NCBI GenBank assembly: GCA_938030585.1
Contig: CALHIA010000055.1
Location: forward strand, 1 to 7,037
DNA length: 7,037 nt
Reading direction: 5' to 3'
Source: an uncultured Candidatus Saccharibacteria bacterium
GTDB taxonomy: Bacteria; Patescibacteriota; Saccharimonadia; Saccharimonadales; Saccharimonadaceae
Numbering within the stretch: the first letter of the stretch is position 1; each line of letters begins with the position of its first letter. A program made the position numbers and the translations under genes. The notes under the pieces are model-generated. The model did no database searches. It saw nothing but the letters and a program-made list of their open reading frames with translations, and had not been told where the DNA came from. Below are positions 1 to 5,494 of this stretch, piece after piece.

Positions 1-2
1 AC

Positions 3-122
3 AGTGATGATAAGTTTGCTGGTGGGAAAGGAATCAATGTCAGTCGTGTTTTGAAGCGCTTGGATATTCCAAACACAGCGACTCAATTTATGCGATTTCC
101 TCCTAATTTCTACTTTTGGTAG
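3..122 (+). pseudogene. 1-phosphofructokinase (FruK) fragment, interrupted
   Basis: The frame starting at base 3 is open from the window edge and reads S-D-D-K-F-A, then GGKGINVSRVLKRL, then DIPNTATQF, and ends at TAG 120-122. GGKGxNVxRVL is the N-terminal PfkB-family sugar-kinase signature as found in 1-phosphofructokinase, which phosphorylates fructose-1-phosphate to fructose-1,6-bisphosphate in PTS fructose uptake. The wording is closest to FruK of low-GC Gram-positives from memory. In intact FruK a Gly-Gly-Phe-Thr-Gly stretch follows within a few residues. Here the reading becomes M-R-F-P-P-N-F-Y-F-W-stop, so homology ends near base 96-105. About 30 family-like residues remain, far short of the roughly 300 of the enzyme, and no other fru gene follows. 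It is either a remnant of transferred DNA or a chimeric contig end. The family call is fairly firm; the reason for the break is unknown. Confidence 0.6.
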
Positions 123-128
123 ATTTTT

Positions 129-136
129 TGTATAAT
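129..136 (+). promoter_or_regulatory. Promoter -10 for the CBS-domain gene
   Basis: A perfect TATAAT lies at 131-136, with TG directly before it at 129-130. No good -35 hexamer is visible 16-18 bp upstream. Transcription would start near 143, giving a leader of about 49 nt before the GTG at 192. The hexamer lies 25-35 bp beyond the point where the FruK-like fragment ends, so the downstream gene keeps its own promoter. Confidence 0.6.
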
Positions 137-151
137 ATAAATATTAGCATA

Positions 152-187
152 TTTTGTCTAAGTTGTAATATTTTAGACTAAAGGAGG
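152..187 (+). promoter_or_regulatory. Leader hairpin abutting a strong Shine-Dalgarno
   Basis: TTTTGTCTAA (152-161) pairs with TTAGACTAAA (173-182): six continuous pairs GTCTAA/TTAGAC, a T-T mismatch, then three more A-T pairs, around an 11-nt AT-rich loop. The 3' arm ends against GGAGG at 183-187 and takes in the A's of AAAGGAGG. The ribosome site is 4 nt from the GTG at 192, which is short but workable, and 19 nt from the next in-frame ATG at 207. It therefore favours the GTG. The stem is AT-rich and weak, so a regulatory role is only a possibility; the ribosome site itself is clear. Confidence 0.5.
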
Positions 188-191
188 AGCC

Positions 192-1262
192 GTGTCAGAG
201 GCGAATATGACAGATACAACAGAAGATAGGACCGATTTTAACGGCGAACAAGAAAACGCGACCGGTGTGTTCAGTGGTGAAGAATCTTCCCATGGATTAA
301 AAGTCTGGTTTGAAAAAATTGGTGTGAAATTGGCCGCCTTTTTCGGTGCGATTAAACAATTTTTGAGCCGTAAAGACGGAGATGAGGAAGCAGATTCCTT
401 CGAGGGACCAATGAAGCGTGGATTTTTCGATCGTAAATTTAATAAAGCAGAAAATGAATCTACAGAGGTCACACATGAGACTGGTACGCTTAGTAAATTT
501 GGTGGAGCTAATTTAGTCAACAACCATTTTTCGAATTCTGAACTCGAAGCAACCCGCGCTACCGACACCGATGGCGATGGTATGATTAATAATGAGAAAA
601 CTGAAGAGACCTTAACTAGGCGCGAAGAGGCGACGGATTATCTAAAAAATACCAATTATTACATTGGTACTGCAGAATCAAAAGCGGTTACTATGCCGGA
701 AGTATTCATTCCAGAGACTACGGAAGATTTTGTTTGGTTAATTAATAAAATGCCAAGCTCGGTGCTTTCAGTTAGTCAAAAAGAAACTCTCGGTAAGGTG
801 ATGAGTTTTGATAGTAAAAAAGTTTCTGATATCATGACACCAAAGGCGGAATTAAAATTCGTGGGCGAAGAAGACTACATGGGACCACTAACGCTTTCTG
901 GACTCTATAAATCAGGTCAGAGCCAGTTTCCCGTAGTCGATCGCCGTGGTGAACTAAGCGGAATTTTACACGCCAAGACACTCTTCCAGCTTGATATTAA
1001 AGACACTGATCAAGCTTCGGCTTTTATGGATCGCAAAATCGTCTATCTTTCGGAAGATTATCCACTCTACGAAGCACTTTTCACCTTACTGCGTTCACAC
1101 GCGCAGGCTTTTGTGGTAGTAGATGAGGCAGGGAAAATCTCTGGTTTGCTCGACGCACGCGTGCTACTAAATTCCCTCCTTGCGATTGACGATTCGGCTG
1201 ATTTTACTAAGGACGAAGATTTGGCTTCAGTGGTGGAATACGCCAAGCGCTTTAAAAATTAA
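192..1262 (+). CDS. CBS-pair protein with acidic, probably disordered N-terminus
   Basis: A 356-residue protein starting at GTG 192, chosen because a strong GGAGG sits 4 nt upstream. Residues 1 to about 165 are acidic and low in complexity, with an amphipathic stretch near 36-60 (LKVWF..., AAFFGAIKQFL) and a DTDGDG motif at 125-130 resembling a calcium-binding loop. Residues from about 195 to 340 form a CBS pair: the first repeat has V-S-D-I-M-T-P (DIMTP at 213-217) and FPVVDRRGELSGIL, the second has FVVVDEAGKISGLLD. The DIMTP wording is typical of the CBS pair in CNNM/CorC/HlyC proteins, where it senses adenine nucleotides. This protein lacks both the DUF21 membrane domain and the C-terminal CorC_HlyC domain, so it is probably a soluble or peripheral regulator rather than a transporter. 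The HNH gene follows 20 bp downstream on the same strand, so co-transcription is likely. The CBS call is solid; the ligand and partner are unknown. Confidence 0.8.
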   Translation: MSEANMTDTTEDRTDFNGEQENATGVFSGEESSHGLKVWFEKIGVKLAAFFGAIKQFLSRKDGDEEADSFEGPMKRGFFDRKFNKAENESTEVTHETGTLSKFGGANLVNNHFSNSELEATRATDTDGDGMINNEKTEETLTRREEATDYLKNTNYYIGTAESKAVTMPEVFIPETTEDFVWLINKMPSSVLSVSQKETLGKVMSFDSKKVSDIMTPKAELKFVGEEDYMGPLTLSGLYKSGQSQFPVVDRRGELSGILHAKTLFQLDIKDTDQASAFMDRKIVYLSEDYPLYEALFTLLRSHAQAFVVVDEAGKISGLLDARVLLNSLLAIDDSADFTKDEDLASVVEYAKRFKN

Positions 1263-1282
1263 TTAACTGAGCATGGATTTTA

Positions 1283-1981
1283 ATGCATAGAAGATACCTT
1301 AAAAGACGACTAATAGCTGGACTAACTTTACTTAGTTTATTTTTGGTCACTGCGGCGTTAAATCCAAAATCCTATACCGCCACACCAGCCTATTCGGAAC
1401 AAAAAACCGAAGATTCGAGCAAACCGCTAGCTAGTGAAGTTTTGGCTAGCCTCGAAGTAAAAGGTCGCGCGCCAAAGACCGGCTATAAACGAACAGAGTT
1501 TTACAAGAGTTGGCCAGAGATCGAGGGGTGCAATCTCAGGCAACGTATCTTGAAGCGGGATTTCGGCGAGACGGCGAAAACCGATGATAAATGCAATGTA
1601 ATTTCAGGAAGTTTCTATGAACCATACACTGGGACGGAGATGAGTTTTTCGAGCCGTGAAGAGATTGGCAAAAAAATCCAGATTGATCATATCGTGGCGC
1701 TTTCGGATGCCTGGCAGAAGGGTGCGCAATATATGCCAAGCGAAGTGCGTTTTCAGATTGCCACTGATCCGCTAAATCTCGCCGCAGTAGATGGTCCAGC
1801 CAACCAACAGAAATCCGATAGTGATGCAGCAAGCTGGCTACCGAAGAATAAGAGGTTTCGTTGCCAATATGTGGCACGTCAAATTTCCGTGAAGAAAAAA
1901 TACAACCTCTGGGTCACGGAAGCCGAAAAATCCGCCATGAGTAATGTACTAGGTGGGTGTCCAGAACAGAGAACTTATTAG
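1283..1981 (+). CDS. Secreted HNH endonuclease, DUF1524 (GmrSD C-terminal-like) family
   Basis: A 232-residue protein. Its N-terminus is a classic export signal: basic residues 2-9 (HRRYLKRR), a hydrophobic core at about 10-26, and a polar stretch after it with A-T-P-A-Y-S near 33-38 as a possible cleavage region. The catalytic part carries IQIDHIVALSDAW (D135-H136) and, later, DPLNLAAVDGPANQQKSDSDAASWLP (residues 162-187), which together give the His-Asn-Asn/His metal-binding pattern of DUF1524 HNH nucleases. Mature-chain cysteines at 83, 104, 194 and 226 could form two disulfides, as expected outside the cytoplasm. The likely role is cutting extracellular or surface DNA, for nutrition, DNA uptake or competition; which of these is inference. 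The start is an ATG with no visible Shine-Dalgarno, 20 bp after the CBS gene, so it is probably expressed from that promoter. The family is confident, the substrate is not. Confidence 0.85.
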   Translation: MHRRYLKRRLIAGLTLLSLFLVTAALNPKSYTATPAYSEQKTEDSSKPLASEVLASLEVKGRAPKTGYKRTEFYKSWPEIEGCNLRQRILKRDFGETAKTDDKCNVISGSFYEPYTGTEMSFSSREEIGKKIQIDHIVALSDAWQKGAQYMPSEVRFQIATDPLNLAAVDGPANQQKSDSDAASWLPKNKRFRCQYVARQISVKKKYNLWVTEAEKSAMSNVLGGCPEQRTY

Positions 1982-2015
1982 AAAATTAAATAAATATTTT
2001 ATAAGCGAGTAAAAA

Positions 2016-2513
2016 ATGATTAGAGAAATGAAAGCAACCGACCTCAATGACATAGTAGAAATGCAATTTGAGCTACAAGAGTATTTTTCAGAAATTGATA
2101 AAACACGAGATTCTCTACCATACAAAAGTATTGAAGACGTTCGTCACTATATGCAAAAGATGATAGATGATGTCAACAATATGGATGGCAAAATTTTTGT
2201 TGCCGAAGAAAAAGATCAAATTATTGGGTTTATTCAAGGAGTAATAATTGAACATAAAAAGGGTGCCGATATTTTTTATGATTTAACACATAATCCCTCC
2301 AAAGAGGGCTGGGTTGGCCTACTATTTGTAAGGTCGGAATATAGAGGACGTAATATCGGACAAAGTCTACTTAACGAGATAAAAAAATACTTCAAATCAA
2401 AAAATTGCACCAGCATACGACTATTGGTCTTATCTGATAATAAACATGCGGTAGCTGTTTACGAAAAAAATGGTTTTAGGCGTCATGACCTAGAGATGAT
2501 ATTAAAGGTTTAA
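2016..2513 (+). CDS. GNAT-family N-acetyltransferase
   Basis: A 165-residue single-domain GNAT enzyme, which transfers the acetyl group of acetyl-CoA to an amine. It starts M-I-R-E-M-K-A-T-D, the usual beta-1 opening. Strands KIFVAEEKDQIIGFIQG (59-75) and GWVGLLFVRSEY (98-109) lead into the acetyl-CoA pyrophosphate loop R110-G-R-N-I-G115 and the helix QSLLNEIKKYF. The C-terminal motif B region is LLVLSDNKHAVAVYEKNGFRRH (136-157), with Tyr149 where the family places its general acid. The length is normal and the substrate cannot be read. There is no Shine-Dalgarno before the ATG; TATAAG at 2000-2005 is a possible -10 of its own. The gene is visibly richer in A/T and in lysine/AAA codons than the nuclease gene before it, which may mean recent acquisition. 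Neighbours give no clue to its job. Confidence 0.85.
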   Translation: MIREMKATDLNDIVEMQFELQEYFSEIDKTRDSLPYKSIEDVRHYMQKMIDDVNNMDGKIFVAEEKDQIIGFIQGVIIEHKKGADIFYDLTHNPSKEGWVGLLFVRSEYRGRNIGQSLLNEIKKYFKSKNCTSIRLLVLSDNKHAVAVYEKNGFRRHDLEMILKV

Positions 2514-2568
2514 TAAAAAATGAAGCAGGATTTTTCCTTATAGTATTTCAAAAACTTTTTATTTCACC

Positions 2569-2590
2569 AGATGGACGATTGCGTTCATCT
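2569..2590 (+). terminator. Stable hairpin after the acetyltransferase gene, possible terminator
   Basis: AGATGGACG (2569-2577) pairs with CGTTCATCT (2582-2590) over nine positions, one of them G-T, around an ATTG loop. It lies 56 bp after the stop at 2513. The bases that follow (ATTTAACC) lack a proper T run, so intrinsic termination would be weak. It could equally be an mRNA 3'-end stabiliser. The rest of the 2514-2674 gap shows no open frame of note. Confidence 0.35.
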
Positions 2591-2659
2591 ATTTAACCAA
2601 CTTATTTTAATGGTGTACGTCTAGCCGAGGACTACAAAGATATCTTATGCAGCACCTCA

Positions 2660-2668
2660 TGATATAAT
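2660..2668 (+). promoter_or_regulatory. Extended -10 promoter for the NYN gene, leaderless
   Basis: TG-A-TATAAT (2660-2668) is a perfect extended -10 element. Exactly 6 nt separate it from the ATG at 2675, so the expected start of transcription is the A of the start codon or within a base of it. No Shine-Dalgarno lies before the ATG and there is no convincing -35, which extended -10 promoters can do without. Confidence 0.7.
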
Positions 2669-2674
2669 ATAGAT

Positions 2675-3184
2675 ATGAATAATCAGGCTTTCATCGACGG
2701 ACAAAACCTTAAGCTTGGCACTTTCAAGACCAATCCATCCTGGAATGTTGACTTGAAGAGATTTCGTGTATATCTTAGCCAAAAGTACAACGTAAATGAG
2801 GCCTACTACTTTATTGGCGCCTATGATCCGAAGAACCAAGACCTCTACAGTGCTCTTCAAAAATTTGGGTATATTGTCATCTTTCGCGAACATGCCGAAA
2901 GCGCACTTAGCAAGAAGAAAGGTAATGTGGATACAGATATAGTATTCACGGTTATGAAGAGTTTAGCCGAAAAAGAAAAATTCGATAAGGTGGTACTCGT
3001 ATCCGGTGACGGCGACTATTGGCGCATGGTCGATTATTTAATCCAAAAAGATAAATTTGAAAAATTACTAGCACCAAGCCGCAAGAATTTGTCTTCGCTC
3101 TATAAACGTCGCATGGCCGATACATTTAGGGTATATCTTGACGATCCTGCCGTAAGAAGCAAGATTGAGTTTAAGAAGAAATAG
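2675..3184 (+). CDS. NYN-domain (LabA-like, PIN-fold) putative ribonuclease
   Basis: A 169-residue single-domain protein of the NYN/LabA type, a PIN-like fold that holds metal ions with clustered aspartates and usually cleaves RNA. The motifs appear in the right order: F-I-D-G-Q-N-L (D8, N11), GNVDTDI (D86, D88), and LVSGDGDYWRMVDYL (108-122, with D112 and D114), the SGDGDF-type hallmark. Secondary structure follows the family: a strand at YYFIGAYD, then FGYIVIFR, then KVVLVSGDGD. All likely catalytic acidic residues are present, so it should be active. The C-terminus ends in a basic tail (K-I-E-F-K-K-K). It is cytoplasmic, with no signal or membrane segment. It is flanked by its own promoter and a convergent RNA locus, so it is probably monocistronic. 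The RNA target is unknown. Confidence 0.85.
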   Translation: MNNQAFIDGQNLKLGTFKTNPSWNVDLKRFRVYLSQKYNVNEAYYFIGAYDPKNQDLYSALQKFGYIVIFREHAESALSKKKGNVDTDIVFTVMKSLAEKEKFDKVVLVSGDGDYWRMVDYLIQKDKFEKLLAPSRKNLSSLYKRRMADTFRVYLDDPAVRSKIEFKKK

Positions 3185-3194
3185 CCTGGCAATC

Positions 3195-3242
3195 AAAAAA
3201 GCAGGTTCGCCTTAGGTATTTCTCCGTTCGGTGCATCCCTGC
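3195..3242 (-). terminator. Possible intrinsic terminator of the candidate small RNA
   Basis: On the minus strand CCTGC (3205-3201) is followed directly by TTTTTT (3200-3195). Its partner GCAGG is 32 nt upstream (3242-3238), so the loop is large. A shorter alternative stem AGG-CGAA-CCT lies just before the T's. Both are modest, so efficiency is uncertain. Confidence 0.35.
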
Positions 3243-3252
3243 GTCGTGATAT
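3195..3252 (-). ncRNA. Candidate small RNA of about 58 nt, unknown class
   Basis: The 5' end is placed 7 nt after the -10 element on the minus strand, near 3252; the 3' end is the run of six T's at 3200-3195. The transcript would carry GCAGG (3242-3238) near its start and CCTGC (3205-3201) just before the T run. That closes the molecule into one 5-bp stem with about 32 nt inside, including a small AGG-CGAA-CCT hairpin possibility. No reading frame of useful length starts inside it. I compared it by eye with SRP RNA, tmRNA, 6S RNA and common riboswitches and recognise none. Its 3' end lies 10 bp past the stop of the NYN gene on the other strand. The promoter is strong evidence that something is transcribed; the boundaries and function are inference. 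Confidence 0.4.
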
Positions 3253-3258
3253 GTTTAC

Positions 3259-3287
3259 ATTATATCAAATCAGGCCCAAAAAATCAA
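3259..3287 (-). promoter_or_regulatory. Strong sigma70-type promoter facing the candidate small RNA
   Basis: Read on the minus strand: TTGATT (3287-3282), a 17-bp spacer, and TATAAT (3264-3259) preceded by TGA (3267-3265), a perfect extended -10. This is the best-formed promoter in the window and the only one with a recognisable -35. It lies between the tRNA-Leu terminator and the end of the NYN gene, so it does not serve any of the annotated protein genes. Confidence 0.65.
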
Positions 3288-3316
3288 TATCGCCAGTCGT
3301 TCATAATTTGTACAAC

Positions 3317-3345
3317 AAAAAAAACTCCTTATGGAGTTATTTTTT
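3317..3345 (-). terminator. Terminator of tRNA-Leu, with T runs on both strands
   Basis: AACTCC (3323-3328) and GGAGTT (3333-3338) form a 6-bp stem with a 4-nt loop. On the minus strand it starts 6 nt after the tRNA 3' end and is followed by six further T's (3322-3317). On the plus strand the same stem is followed by A and then T's at 3340-3345, so it could also stop transcripts arriving from the NYN side. Confidence 0.75.
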
Positions 3346-3429
3346 GGTGCACCTGACTAGACTCGAACTAGCACACCCGAAGGCACTACCACCTCAAGGT
3401 AGCGTGTATACCAATTTCACCACAGGTGC
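3345..3429 (-). tRNA. tRNA-Leu, anticodon GAG
   Basis: An 85-nt tRNA with CCA encoded. The acceptor stem GCACCTG pairs with CAGGTGC (3429-3423 with 3355-3349), followed by discriminator A and CCA (3348-3345). The anticodon stem CTACC/GGTAG encloses the loop TTGAGGT, whose anticodon is GAG, reading CUC and CUU. The variable arm is long, 13 nt with a GCC-TTCG-GGT hairpin, as expected for class II leucine tRNAs. The T arm is GCTAG-TTCGAGT-CTAGT, with one G-T pair. The D arm holds the usual GGT at its loop. A promoter lies 8 nt upstream and a terminator 6 nt downstream, so it is a single-gene transcript. Confidence 0.95.
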
Positions 3430-3437
3430 ATGTGTTT

Positions 3438-3446
3438 ATTATAACA
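3438..3446 (-). promoter_or_regulatory. Extended -10 promoter for tRNA-Leu
   Basis: On the minus strand TG-T-TATAAT (3446-3438) ends 8 nt before the first base of the tRNA at 3429. Transcription would start at or within a couple of bases of the mature 5' end, leaving little for RNase P to remove. No -35 of note is visible. Confidence 0.65.
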
Positions 3447-3481
3447 TATTTTTTCGTTATGGGGAGAAAAATCTTGAAATT

Positions 3482-3499
3482 ACTCCGATTCTATGGAGT
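3482..3499 (-). terminator. Weak hairpin over the stop codon of the peptide-binding protein gene
   Basis: ACTCC (3499-3495) pairs with GGAGT (3486-3482) around an 8-nt loop that contains the TAG stop at 3493-3491. What follows on the minus strand is AT-rich but has no clean T run until about 15 nt later. It may only attenuate read-through towards the tRNA. Confidence 0.25.
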
Positions 3500-5254
3500 G
3501 CGGTTTTTGAAAGTTTTCTTCACCGACCAATTAATAATATCATTAAAGCGATCTTCACCCGAGACTAGGTGCTGATCCGCCGAGAAGGCACGCACATTTT
3601 TATTCATAAAATATGGTAAGCTAGATTGATAAAGTGCAATCGATGGCACCCCGTCGAGCCAGATTTCAAGGAATTTACGGTATTTGGCGTCACGCAGTGA
3701 AATGTCAATCGTATTTCTAGCACTGAGAATCAAGTTCGAAACCGTGGCATTCTTATAATTACTCAGATTATAGCCATTTTCGGTGGCTTCAGCCGAGTGA
3801 TAGTAAGGTACTACATCCGGATCGGCACCCATAGCGATTTCGTAAATCAGAATATCGTAATTGCGTGGGCGAAGGACGTTAAGAGTGAAATCCTGAGAAG
3901 TTTCGTAGGCCGCAACCTGATTTGGCACACCAAGAGATTTTAGCTGCTCACCGAGGCGGTTAGCGATTTCTTCCATGTATTTATCACCTTTAACGGTAAC
4001 AATACGGAGGTCGGTGCCAAAATATTCGGGTTTATTAGCTTTGAAATTATCGAGCTTAGATTTAGCCTCAGTGACATTAGTAGTGGCGGCCTCTGGGAAA
4101 GAAAGTGTCTTGGCCTGCTGTTCAGTGATCGGGAATTTGAGTGCCTGTTCACCGTTTAATCCAGACAAGAGGTTACCATAATTCAAACCTTGACGGAGCG
4201 CTTGACGGAAGGCCTTATCTTGAAGCGCGGTATTGGAAGTAGAGGTTGTATTTAGGAAGGCAAAAACACCATAATTAACAGTGGTTTGTTGCTCCTTGAG
4301 ACTTTTTTCATTGAGAAGCTCCGTAGTGTAACGAGACGGAAGGCTGCCAGTAGCAGTGATAGAACCCGACTTCAGTGAAGCTTTAATCGCGTCAGTGGTT
4401 AAGAAAGCATGGATAGAAAAACTATCAAGCAGGGTCTTTCCCTTGTAATAATTTTGGTTACGATTCAAATAGACTATCTTTTCGCCTTCGTTGCCGATGG
4501 TTTGGGTGGCCTTAAAGACGAACGGACCAGAGGAAATTGGCTTAGTGAATAGCTTATGCTCGTTCAACTGTTCCGGCTTCACGTCCTTCAAAATATGGGC
4601 GGGAAGGATTGGAAAATTCAAATTACTTTCAAAAAAAGCATTGGCATTTTCGAGCTTAAAAACCAGTGAGCTATCTTCGGATTGACGCACGGTAGCGCCA
4701 TTTAATTTACTGCTGAAGTTCGATTTTAGAGAGGCACTCTTAATTGTATTGACCGTATAGAGTACATCTTCCGTAGTAAGGTCGTCACCATCTGACCATT
4801 TCAAATTCTGGCGCAGGCGCACCGTCCACTCATCACCAGTGGTATTACTAGTAATCGTTTCGGCCAGACCTGCACCGGTATGACCAGAGTAATCTACCTC
4901 AGCGAGACGAGCAAACATCAAACGAGAAAGAGCCTCCTCCGAGAAGGTAGTAGCAAAAAGTGGATTCATGGAGTTAATCTTGCCCAGAGTACCTTCGGTA
5001 AAATTACCACCATCAGTGTAGGTTTCCACAGCGTAGGATTCGGAATACCAAACTGATTGCACCGTGGCAAAAAGCAGAATAGCTAAGATTAAAAGCACCC
5101 ATTCCAGCACAAAGAGACGGACATTTTTCACATGCGAAATATGACCGATCAAGTTCTCCTTGACGTGCTCTTTACTATTTTCGCTGATTTTGCGACCAAA
5201 GAGCGTAATTTTTTTGGAAATTTTTTGACTACGTTTTTTGAGGGTCTTATTCAT
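3491..5254 (-). CDS. Membrane-anchored peptide ABC transporter substrate-binding protein (SBP family 5)
   Basis: A 587-residue protein of the extracellular solute-binding family 5 (OppA/DppA type), which captures oligopeptides or related ligands. Residues 1-46 are strongly basic and presumably cytoplasmic. A hydrophobic segment at about 47-68 (LFVLEWVLLILAILLFATVQSV) follows, and the rest should lie outside the membrane. Family features include GTLGKINSMNPLFA near 90, the WTVRLRQNLKWSDGDDLTTEDVLYTV stretch with its typical L-x-W-S-D-G-x-x-L-T-x-D-V, and SGPF further on. There is no lipobox cysteine after the hydrophobic segment, so it looks tethered by an uncleaved helix rather than by lipid. 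No permease or ATPase gene lies in the window. Its ATG follows the secG stop after 3 nt without a Shine-Dalgarno, so it is probably translationally coupled to secG. The family is confident; the ligand and partner permease are unknown. Confidence 0.85.
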   Translation of the reverse strand: MNKTLKKRSQKISKKITLFGRKISENSKEHVKENLIGHISHVKNVRLFVLEWVLLILAILLFATVQSVWYSESYAVETYTDGGNFTEGTLGKINSMNPLFATTFSEEALSRLMFARLAEVDYSGHTGAGLAETITSNTTGDEWTVRLRQNLKWSDGDDLTTEDVLYTVNTIKSASLKSNFSSKLNGATVRQSEDSSLVFKLENANAFFESNLNFPILPAHILKDVKPEQLNEHKLFTKPISSGPFVFKATQTIGNEGEKIVYLNRNQNYYKGKTLLDSFSIHAFLTTDAIKASLKSGSITATGSLPSRYTTELLNEKSLKEQQTTVNYGVFAFLNTTSTSNTALQDKAFRQALRQGLNYGNLLSGLNGEQALKFPITEQQAKTLSFPEAATTNVTEAKSKLDNFKANKPEYFGTDLRIVTVKGDKYMEEIANRLGEQLKSLGVPNQVAAYETSQDFTLNVLRPRNYDILIYEIAMGADPDVVPYYHSAEATENGYNLSNYKNATVSNLILSARNTIDISLRDAKYRKFLEIWLDGVPSIALYQSSLPYFMNKNVRAFSADQHLVSGEDRFNDIINWSVKKTFKNRTP

Positions 5255-5257
5255 AAT

Positions 5258-5491
5258 TTAACTGATGGTAGGTAGCAAAAGCATACCTAAGATTGAGGCG
5301 ACGAACATCACAACCAACACCACAGTGGCATTAAAGAGGGATTTTTCGAGACCTCGACGGGTGGTGTATAATTCACCACTTGCACCAAAGCCCGCACCGA
5401 GAGAGGCGCCGCGTTGTTGCAATAAAATAAGGAGCATGGCGAGAACGGCCGAGATAAGACTTACACTTTCGAGGATACTTCCAATATTCAT
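5258..5491 (-). CDS. secG: Preprotein translocase subunit SecG
   Basis: A 77-residue protein with two membrane helices, at about 7-25 and 55-74, and the conserved SecG core between them: L-L-Q-Q-R-G-A-S-L-G-A-G-F-G-A-S and then T-R-R-G-L-E-K-S-L. SecG is the accessory subunit of the SecYEG channel and assists SecA-driven export across the cytoplasmic membrane. The length is typical. The ATG lies 3 nt after the stop of the upstream gene (TAA-ATT-ATG) and has no Shine-Dalgarno. A TATAAT hexamer sits 6 nt upstream, inside the end of that gene, so it may have its own leaderless transcript as well as operon read-through. Its neighbour is an exported receptor, which would use this channel. Confidence 0.93.
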   Translation of the reverse strand: MNIGSILESVSLISAVLAMLLILLQQRGASLGAGFGASGELYTTRRGLEKSLFNATVVLVVMFVASILGMLLLPTIS

Positions 5492-5494
5492 AAT

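Noticed and set aside
3184..3260. SRP (4.5S) RNA, tmRNA or a known riboswitch in the convergent gap
   Set aside because: The conserved SRP GGAAG-AGCA tetraloop region, tmRNA ends and riboswitch core words are absent. Only an unclassified small RNA can be proposed.
3251..3568. Plus-strand open frame of 105 codons
   Set aside because: It runs through the tRNA-Leu gene, its terminator and promoter, and the 3' end of the peptide-binding protein gene in antisense. Its sequence shows no domain.
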